A stretch of 64,000 nt of DNA, from positions 61,456,296 through 61,520,295 of the forward strand of contig CM064872.1 in NCBI GenBank assembly GCA_032719365.1, in the 5' to 3' direction. The position numbers and the translations under genes are program-made. Below, piece by piece: positions 56,330 to 64,000 of the stretch; the first letter of the stretch is position 1; each line of letters opens with the position of its first letter. The notes below the pieces were generated by a model that was given only the letters and a program-made list of their open reading frames with translations, did no database searches and had not been told where the DNA came from. The stretch is from Prinsepia uniflora. Its lineage: Eukaryota > Streptophyta > Magnoliopsida > Rosales > Rosaceae.

Positions 56330-56995
56330 CTACGACGACGATGGCTGCGCCAGCAACCCCCCGAATCTCTTCAGAGCCAGCATTTCGTCGTCTCGGTTCA
56401 CATCGTCCTCGAAATTCTTCGCGTAGCTAGACGGCTCGTAGCTGAAGTCCATCGAAACCGACGAGTGCCGGCTCCTCCCTCGCCTCCTCGGAGCGACGCC
56501 GTTTACTAGGCTCTTCCCCTTGTTATTCTCCTTCGTCGCAACTGTCTCCTCGTTCTCAAGAATGCCGTCGAGTTTATTACGACTCTCCGGTTTCGCATTC
56601 GGCGACAGCGTAGGGATTGACGGAGCCGAGAGCCGGGCCGAGAGGAGTTGCTGGTCGTCGCCGCGGATGGCGTCGTCTTCGAAATTGAGGGCGTAGCTGG
56701 AGGGGTCGTAGCTGAAGTCGGCTGAGGCGTGGCGGCGCCGTACTCGATGATGGGACTTGGCTCTGCGACCAATCTTGGATATAAGGTTCAAGCACCGACC
56801 TTTAATCTCCGGCAACGGCGACATCGGCGGAGCCTTCGGAGTACTACAGACGTGGTCGGCCTCGTTCTCGAGGACGTCGAAGGGGTGAGTGCTCATGCTG
56901 GAGAAGCAGGCGGGGATGCAAATTGCTCCACGGGAGTGGCGATTGTGGTGGAGAGTGCTGGTGGGAGATGGGTATCGGTATCCCTCGTTCAACAT
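56330..56995 (-). CDS. Plant-specific 221-aa protein with two SYALNF-type motifs, function unknown
   Basis: A single-exon frame runs from MLNEGYRYPS to LLAQPSSS. Order: an N-terminal segment GAICIPACFSS; FDVLENEADHV and an SPLPEIKGRCLNLISKIGRR basic helix-like region (about residues 58-77); HHRVRRRHASADFSYDPSSY ALNFEDD (about 82-108); a Ser/Pro linker; RRRGRSRHSSVSMDFSYEPS SYAKNFEDD (about 170-198); and a Leu-rich end. The two motif copies, each preceded by an Arg-rich segment, indicate internal duplication. No membrane segment is seen. A TATA box at 57097-57104 supports the first Met. An alternative start is the Met at about residue 34 (MSTHPFDVLE). It shares the motif with the gene at 38635-39090. 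Confidence 0.82.
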   Translation of the reverse strand: MLNEGYRYPSPTSTLHHNRHSRGAICIPACFSSMSTHPFDVLENEADHVCSTPKAPPMSPLPEIKGRCLNLISKIGRRAKSHHRVRRRHASADFSYDPSSYALNFEDDAIRGDDQQLLSARLSAPSIPTLSPNAKPESRNKLDGILENEETVATKENNKGKSLVNGVAPRRRGRSRHSSVSMDFSYEPSSYAKNFEDDVNRDDEMLALKRFGGLLAQPSSS

Positions 56996-57750
56996 GGATT
57001 GAACTGGAATGGGGATTTTGTTTTTCTATTTTCTAGGGAAACAAACAGAGTTCTAAATATAGGTTGATGGAAAGGGTGGTGGCGGGTACTTGGAGGTATA
57101 TATAGGTTACAGGTGGGGTGAATGGTGAGTAATGGGTTGTGGGAAGCGGCATTTGCGGCGTAAGCAGTAGCTGGAACAACCGAATAAGCCGTGGGTCGGG
57201 CGTGGCAGCGGTTTTTGCTTTTTCTTGTTTATTTTATTTTTCACATTTCATATCATCGTATTTATTTATTTGTGTGGGTAAAATCCGCGTTTTGGAAATT
57301 GGTGGGGTTGGAGTTTGCTTGTGGATGGCCTCTCGCCTTTTTTTTTTCTTTTTTTTTTCAGCTCACCAAAATATTTAGCTATTCATTCATTCTCCCAACA
57401 AAACTAGCAAATTATTTGTTTTCTAAGACAATAAAGTAAAAAATGAATCTCTGAAAAGAAAAATTAAATGTTGATCTAATATATATGTTATTCATCATCT
57501 CTATAATATTTCTGTTCTAATTTTAATATATTAAATTTGATAATTCTTACATTCAAAATAATATATATTTTTTTATAAATTAAAGCTCCGTATATTAAAA
57601 TTTGATTCAATCAGATAATCCATATCATTTAAAATATCTTAGAGATAAAAATGAACAATTTAAAAGAGATTAAAATGAAAGATTTTAAAGACATCAGACC
57701 TAAGAGAAACTCAAGAATTATCAGGTGGGACCAATTGAAGGCTTAATTTA
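56996..57750. promoter_or_regulatory. Shared upstream region of a divergent gene pair
   Basis: The start codons at 56995 (minus) and 57841 (plus) point away from each other. TATATATA at 57097-57104 serves the minus-strand gene, about 102 bp before its ATG. No clear TATA box is seen for the plus-strand gene. The remaining sequence is AT-rich with poly-T tracts. Open frames at 57139-57439 are not supported. Confidence 0.5.
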
Positions 57751-57840
57751 ATGGAGAACCTCAAGTTCAAAAAGCCCTCCAAAAACCTCAGGTTTTTGTT
57801 ACTCTGTCAGCCAACGCAGTTTTCAGTCTCCGTATCTCTG

Positions 57841-57871
57841 ATGGTAAGTAAGCTAATCCCTCTCTCCATTG

Positions 57872-57908
<37 letters not shown>

Positions 57909-60900
57909 AAATTTCTTCATCCCTCTCTCTCTATTTCAGGAGTTGCAGCAAGACCAACCACAGTCTCCGCCGCTGGAAGACTGCTTGAAGCTATTGAAGG
58001 GCGAGAGAGACGAACAGCGACTTGCCGGCCTTCTTCTAGTTACCAAGTTCTGCAAAGGCGACAACCTCTCCTCTCTCCAGACCATTTACAATGCCGTCGG
58101 TGTCGGCTTTCTCGATCGACTTCTCAGGACTGGTACCTTTTACACACCCCTTTTATTTTCCATTTGATAACTTATCACTTTATGCAACTTTTGTAAGCTG
58201 AAAATGAATTCGGAGTTAATATCTAGCTTTAATTATGAATCTAGGAGGAATTGAAATTATAGGACTTGGAATTTTGGTTGTGTTTGTTTAGGGATGGGAA
58301 AAGGAAGCATTGGTGGCCATGGAAATGAAAATTGTGATGCGTATTTGCAGCTGTCAGTTACTATTCTTGCTTCCTTCTGTCGTGTTCCAGAAATTTCTTC
58401 TTCAAATGACATGGTTTCGAAGATTCCACTTGTACTCGAAGTTTTATTGCAAGGGTAAGGTTCTTATCGATAGCATGTCTATGTTAGATGCTAGAATATT
58501 GGTTAAATTAAACAAATCTCAATGAACAGAAACAAACTGAAGAGTGCAATAAGAGAAAATTGTATTGCTAATTTGCTAATTTGTAGTTGAGGTAATTAGT
58601 TTTTGCTAATTTTGCATTTTCTTCATTAACCCGATCACTTTAATTGATGAGAGTGCAGGTCAGGGTCAGCCGTTCTTGAGGAATGCTATGAATTTCTGTA
58701 TTTGGTTTCGACAGCTTCTGAAGACGGAATCATGAAGCTGTACACTTCTGGGGGTATGAAAATGCTGTCTGCTCATATGTCTATCTTGCCAGACGGTAAT
58801 TGTTCTCATCTTCTACCCAGCTTGTTCTGCAGCCCTATGGGAATCTTGTTGTTGATCTGTTATTACACGCTAAACTTTAGTACATTATGGAAATGTGGGA
58901 AACTGTGAAATCTGGATTTATTCGTGTCCATTTTGATAAGATAGCTCTTTTGGTTACTAGTGGGATTAATTTCTCAGTTTCAAATGACAAAGAATTGATG
59001 AGATGGAAATTTCTACAGGTTCTCATAAGATGGAGTTAGCTATGAAACTTGTGCAACTGATTCTAAATAAAGTGTCTCTTGGCATTATTAACAATGACTA
59101 TCTTCCGGAACTCTCAATGATTGTGAGTTCAATTTCTAGATATCTTTTTACTTGAATACTCGTCAATATTGACTTTCATGTTTAACCCTCCTCGATTTAG
59201 TATTCTTGCTGATTAATAGTCTGCTTTAATATAGGTGGCTGCAATAACAAGGCAATTTGCTGTCTTGCATAATGCTGTGAAATTTGATGCACTCCACATA
59301 CTGTCTGCCATCCTCTCATCAAACTATTCGGTATGAATCTTTGTTTATCTCTCTTTAACAGAAGAATAAAAATGTTATTTTGGCTGAATACACAACGTAA
59401 ATGATGAATGGTTTCTTGTCAAGTTTGATTGTTAGAAAAAATAAGGTTCTTTTAGGTGCAAGTCCCTCAGTTTCTGTCTTTGTAATCGTTTATGTCGTAT
59501 GTTAGTAGATATCAGAAGCTCTTTAACTAATTGTGGTATATTCTGGGTATTTTTTCAGCCTCCACTTTATGATTCTCTTCGAGTACTACCAGACAAAGAT
59601 TTTCCAAATTATATGCGCAATGGTATTGCGACCATTCTGCAAAACCGTGTTGGTAAGTTGAACTACGCTGTTGAACAATTTATGTCATTTTTCTTTCTTA
59701 CGGATTAATTGTTGAAACTGAATGCTTTTTCATGTAGAGAATTTATGTTAGTTTCTGGTGTTTTTGCATTTTTTTTTCATTATCCTTCAGTGATTTGAGC
59801 TGGGCTGGCATTGTTTTTTCCCCCTTTTTCCTGCTATTAATTTATATTTAAAGTCCTGAAAATTAGAGGCATATTGACGTTATTTTCTTGTAATCTAAAT
59901 ACAGCACATACTGTAAAGCTTCAGGCACTTATTTTGGCTGAGTCTATGGTAACGATATTTGGGGAAAGATGGTTGATAGGTCAGATCAATTTCCCTGATG
60001 TCAAAGATCCCATTCCAATTGACAGGTCTGTTATGTCTGGTGGGTTTAAGCCATCTGAACAATCTATAAATACATGTAGGCATGTCCGAGTGTATGGATA
60101 TATATCTTGGTGGGTTGACAATCCATGTTTGTGCCTTAATTCTTTCAGGTGCCTAGTGCTTGTACTGGAGCAATCAAGGGTTGAAGTCGCTGTTCTTCTC
60201 AATGAGCTTGCCCAGTTGAAAGATGAAGCATCCAAGAAATCTTCTGCCCCTGCTGATGCAATAGTTCTAAAGAAACAAAATGTGGCTATTGCCTTTTCAT
60301 TACTTGAAAAGATCATTAGCCTAATTTCAAATTCCAGCGAGAATGAAGGTATGCCATAATTTTCAACTTTCCATTTTTGGGAGTTTCAGCAATATCTTTG
60401 GTCTTGTGATGAAGCATGGTTGGAATGCGTGTGGAATGCTATTTTGAATGTTCATTTATTTAGTAGGTTTTTAATTTTTTGTCCTTGCTTTTGTGTTGGC
60501 TTGCAAGGTGGCTTTTAGGTACAATATACACTAATCTTTTATTTCAGTCAATGATGTAAATCATCTATCTGCATTTTCAGGGGATCTTATTGATGAAAAT
60601 ACTTTCATGAAGGCAATTAAGGGTCTTAGTGAGACAATTGGCTTAGTTCTTGAGTATTTGCAAGATGCAAAGGTAACATGGTGATTTTATAGCGTTTGAA
60701 ATCTGTCAAATTACTTTACATTATCTAATGCATTGATTCTACAGGAACATGGGCAAAGGAAGGGAGATGATCTCCTTGCTTCAGTACGGCTTATCGGGAG
60801 GTATACTGAACATCCTAGAAATATAAAAGAATTTATAAGAAATTTTAATGAGTGAGAACATGGGCAAACATTGTTTTTTCAAATTACTAATTTGGAAAGC

Positions 60901-63457
60901 TTCTGGCTCATAAGTTTGTTCACATTTGAATGTACTTTTCTTCAGCTTGATTTTCTAAATTGAAATGAGGACGTTTAAATCTTCTATTGATGCTAATATT
61001 AGTTGTCCGTTTTTGAAATGACGGTTAAATCTTTCATTGATGCTAGTACTAGTTGTCCGTTAATGACCTTGTGGTTAGTATAATGTAAACCTCAATATTT
61101 CCAAGAGTACAACTTCAGTTGCTCTTGGGTGGAACTTGGCCAAGATGATAGGTCTTCAGTCTAAATCTTATAAATGAAAGGCATAAAGATTAATATTTAA
61201 TGTACCAAAGGCCAATTGAAATGAACAACCAAGAAACTTCAGCCTAAGTGGTGAGAGTTAAATGATATTTATGTTGATGCTATACTGGCCAGTCATTGAA
61301 TTCTGCCAATACATGTTATGAGGAACTAATGGTGCATGTATTGGATGAAGAAAAATTATTTTCCATCATAATTGATATTTGAATTATCGATGATATACTG
61401 TAAGTTGATATTTTTGGTTCAGCTATCTTGCACAAACACCCCTTGCATGCAAAGAGACTGTGAGAGAACTTTTGCAGTATATGCTTTCTATCGAAGGTGA
61501 AGATGAACCAAGGTATATTAGCTCTGAATAATTATTTCCTAATAGGCTGAGAAGCTTTGGGTGTTTCTAATATCTGAAATTATTCCTTCTTTACAATTTG
61601 TCTGAATGACAGCCCATTCTATTCTATATGTTTTTTGCTTCCAATGCTGTGCCAAATGACAATGGAGATTGAAGACTGTAAATCTTTGACTTCTTGTGGA
61701 GGCCATAATGCCGTAAGTCTCTGCCCTCATATAAAATACTAGCTCTTATACATTTTTCCAGTTTGCTTTTTAAATTTTATCTAAAGGCCACTTGCAGTAT
61801 ATTCAAGTGGTCTCCATTTGTTTAAGTCTGCAAAAGCAATTTAAGCAATCATATTAAAATCTACTTGCAGGTTGCTGATTGCTTTGTAAAATTGATTGGG
61901 CCACATCGCCATATGGTTGAGGATAATAGTTGCGTCTTTTTGGCATGTGACACAATCTTGAACGTTCTTTTAAAGGTTGTGAAATCATCATTTTATATCA
62001 ACATATTAAATTATATGCAATTTGATGAACATATTCTGCTTCTTTTTCATAAACAGAAGGAGCAATTGCGAATCCCATTGGAGGGCTCAACTCTTGTTGA
62101 TTTATTGAAAACATTGGCTTATTGGACAGGTAGCATCATATTGGCTTCCTTTATCTATAATACGTGCAATGTAACTGCTCATTATTGGTGAAAATCACTT
62201 GCCATCTGGAATTTTTTAATGTTTGCCAATTATGCCTTTGGTATTGTACTGAAATCATGTTGGATATTTATCCGGTTCATCTTTTGAAAGCATGAATATT
62301 TTGGAGAGTAGCCCATTTTTATTCCTGTATTGAAAGCAGAAACATTCTGGGGAGTACCTTTTACTTCTAACTGTTAAACTTCAGATCCTATAACGTGGTT
62401 TCAGGGGCAAAAGACTACTGGAAGCACCTTTGTCCTTTTTGTGTTTAGGTTAGAAATCTCCCAATATCAAATATTTTTCTCTATTTTGCAGAGAGATTCA
62501 ATTTCTATGGGTTTCCGTCGTGGTAACTTACCATTCTTACTTCTATGGGACTTTCTTTGTTTGTTTATTTCAAGTAGCTCATTTTAATTGTGGTCCACTG
62601 CATTGTTTCAAATGTGATACTGAGCTTACAGATGTTGTACCAGCTTCTTCTTTCTTTTTTTTTTCTTTTTTTTTTCATTCATTCAGCACATGCTCTAACC
62701 TCTTATCTTCTTATGCAAAACGAGATGTCATTGGTTCTTCATCTTAATTGATATTCTTGTGCACTGATTTCAGAGGGCTCAAATGATCCCTCGATTATTA
62801 TGATGGCTTCAAGCATTTGCACGCTGCTATTTGATATGACATCAGAGAAGGCTCTTCTTAAGCAACCTAACTTTGATGACAACACTCTCGATAGTTTGTC
62901 TCGTCTCTTTGCAAGAAGTTTGGCGTCATGGAGACAGGTAAGACTGCATGATGTGATACTTATGGCCTTTTATATTTGTGTATATATACACGTGCCGTTG
63001 CTGCCTGCCGCATGCTACCACATTTTAATTTTCTCAATGAAACAGAGTTTTCTTGTTGTAGCCCTTTTAAAATTGAACGGTGCTTGGATCTTTCGACTCC
63101 GTTATACGTTTTCTGACTCTTGAATTGTGTGAGTTGCTTTATTTCTTGCTTTACCTGTTGAAAAATGTATTCTTATAACGAGCCTGCTATCAAATTCATT
63201 GTAGGATATGAGTGATGCTACTAAAGAACAAACAGATCTTCTTGAGATTGTGACGCAAGGTTTGTTTCTTCGGAATTTGTGCCAATTTTATTCCCATCTG
63301 TTCCTTGCATATTTGTGTGTTTGTGGTGTTATCAAATTGTATACAATTTTAGTCAGAGCATTGGATTATTTTCATGAAATTTTGATTGCAATGTGTTTCA
63401 GGATACTCTCAATGGGTGGATCGTTTCCCTCGTGTAAGGGAAACTGTTGAGAAATAG
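57841..63457 (+). CDS. Neurochondrin family protein, 18 exons, about 633 aa
   Basis: Exons: 57841-57843 (ATG only), 57940-58132, 58292-58454, 58659-58795, 59019-59122, 59235-59330, 59559-59652, 59905-60025, 60149-60348, 60581-60672, 60745-60800, 61423-61512, 61613-61712, 61871-61975, 62057-62129, 62774-62937, 63205-63259, 63402-63457. All are GT-AG and phases join into 634 codons including the stop. Diagnostic blocks are LEDCLKLLKGERDEQRLAGL LLVTKFCKGD, ECYEFLYLVSTASEDG, RQFAVLHNALKFDALHILSA, EYLQDAKEHGQ, MLSIEGEDEP, SICFLLPMLCQ and the C-terminal RFPRVRETVEK. Neurochondrin proteins are helical-repeat (ARM/HEAT-like) proteins; the plant role is not established. Length fits plant members. The start is the least certain part: an in-frame ATG at 57751 could add 30 residues if exon 1 begins there. 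Confidence 0.93.
57866..57907. repeat. (CT)n microsatellite in intron 1 of the neurochondrin gene
   Basis: About 18 CT units lie 33 bp before the intron 1 acceptor (AG at 57938-57939), which is preceded by a further CCCTCTCTCTCTATTTCAG tract. The repeat extends the polypyrimidine tract of this 96-bp intron. Confidence 0.9.
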
Positions 63458-64000
63458 CTTTTGATCCGTAAGTTTTGAATCATTGGGTATTTCTTTTTTT
63501 ATCAAACGCTCGTAGTCCAGGCCAGCCAAAGGAGATTGACACTCCGCCTCAACAGATCTGTTTTGAATTTCAATTTGTAAAATTAGGATTGCTGCTGTAA
63601 ATATTTAATTGTAAGTTGAAAAAAAAATAATAATACCTTTACACATGCTTACTGGTGTTCTCACTTCTCATAAATGGTGTGCTGGTTTTTAATTTATTTT
63701 TTCGTTTTCTTTCATGATGAAAAATTGGCAATCATTTAATATACAAAATTTGATATTTCTATAATCGTTTGTTTTTTATACTGTATTGTCAGTTATGATA
63801 GAAATATGAAACTAAAAAGTACTTATTCAATTAGTATTATAACTAACAATTAGGTACGTGCGTTGTTGCGGGGTTGTTGAATTGATTATTATTAAATTTT
63901 CATAAATTAGTAGTGATTTTTTTTATATTTATAAAGGAAAAGACAAAAAAAATTGATATGTATAAAGGAAAAGAAAAAAATAGGGGCAAAAAAAAAAATT
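63458..64000. other. 3' flank of the neurochondrin gene
   Basis: The 3' UTR begins here. An AAATAATAATACC word near 63628 after a poly-A run could be part of a poly(A) signal. The rest is AT-rich and no further gene is visible before the window ends. Confidence 0.4.

Noticed and set aside
56093..57067. Plus-strand frames 56093-56509, 56103-56426 and 56729-57067
   Set aside because: Shadows of the minus-strand 221-aa gene, which has the family motif, a TATA box and a good start.
59874..60359. 161-codon continuous frame as a separate small gene
   Set aside because: It is exons 8 and 9 of the neurochondrin gene with an in-frame intron (60026-60148) read through; the homologous protein skips the intron.

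Overview
The window is nuclear DNA from a flowering plant, most likely a eudicot. The evidence is intron-rich genes with GT-AG introns, plant-specific families (a class II KNOX homeobox gene and a plant neurochondrin-like gene), and nested LTR retrotransposons. Species cannot be named from the sequence. Only four protein-coding genes look intact, all to the right of 34.8 kb.

Layout. 1-30.0 kb is a nest of retrotransposons. A decayed minus-strand Ty3/Gypsy element of the Tat/Athila-like type (gag-PR-RT at about 26.56-29.99 kb, RNase H-integrase at 3.69-5.41 kb) was split by a plus-strand Del/Tekay-like Gypsy element (5407 to about 26545). That element was then hit in its 5' LTR by a related minus-strand element (6651-13743), in its protease region by a 2.1-kb LTR-like insertion (16132-18255, target duplication GGGTT), and in its 3' LTR by a solo LTR (22974-26056). 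Another solo LTR lies at 430-3681 (target duplication ATTGT). 30.0-34.8 kb is AT-rich intergenic DNA with a probable MITE.

34.8-37.9 kb holds a complete six-exon class II KNOX gene (KNAT3/4/5-like, about 446 aa) with a TATA box, a 12-codon upstream ORF and a poly(A) signal. 38.6-39.2 kb (minus) encodes a 151-aa protein with an FQYDxxSYALNF motif. 39579-55376 is one Ty1/Copia element (LTRs of about 192 and 201 bp, target duplication GAAGA) swollen to 15.8 kb by nested insertions: a Gypsy derivative in gag (40464-45282), and in the protease region a TRIM whose LTRs carry a 5S-rRNA-like domain, i.e. a Cassandra element (45900-52050). The TRIM is itself split at its primer-binding site by a solo LTR (46373-51517, target duplication TGGTA), which contains a further solo LTR (48116-50589, target duplication AATCA). 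Nesting there is four levels deep.

56330-56995 (minus) encodes a 221-aa protein with two copies of the same SYALNF-type motif. Removing the Copia insertion would place the two SYALNF genes about 1.4 kb apart, so they may be an old tandem pair. 57841-63457 (plus) is a complete 18-exon neurochondrin-family gene of about 633 aa, divergent from the 56-kb gene.

The most unusual signal is in the large (2.2-3.3 kb) LTRs. Eight copies, including both LTRs of the Del/Tekay-like element, share an inverted pair GTGAGTGGAC ... GTCCACTCAC about 0.7-1.4 kb apart, usually with GCATGCAT-like boxes just inside. The pair brackets a short tandem repeat that occupies the same place in each copy but has different sequences in different copies.
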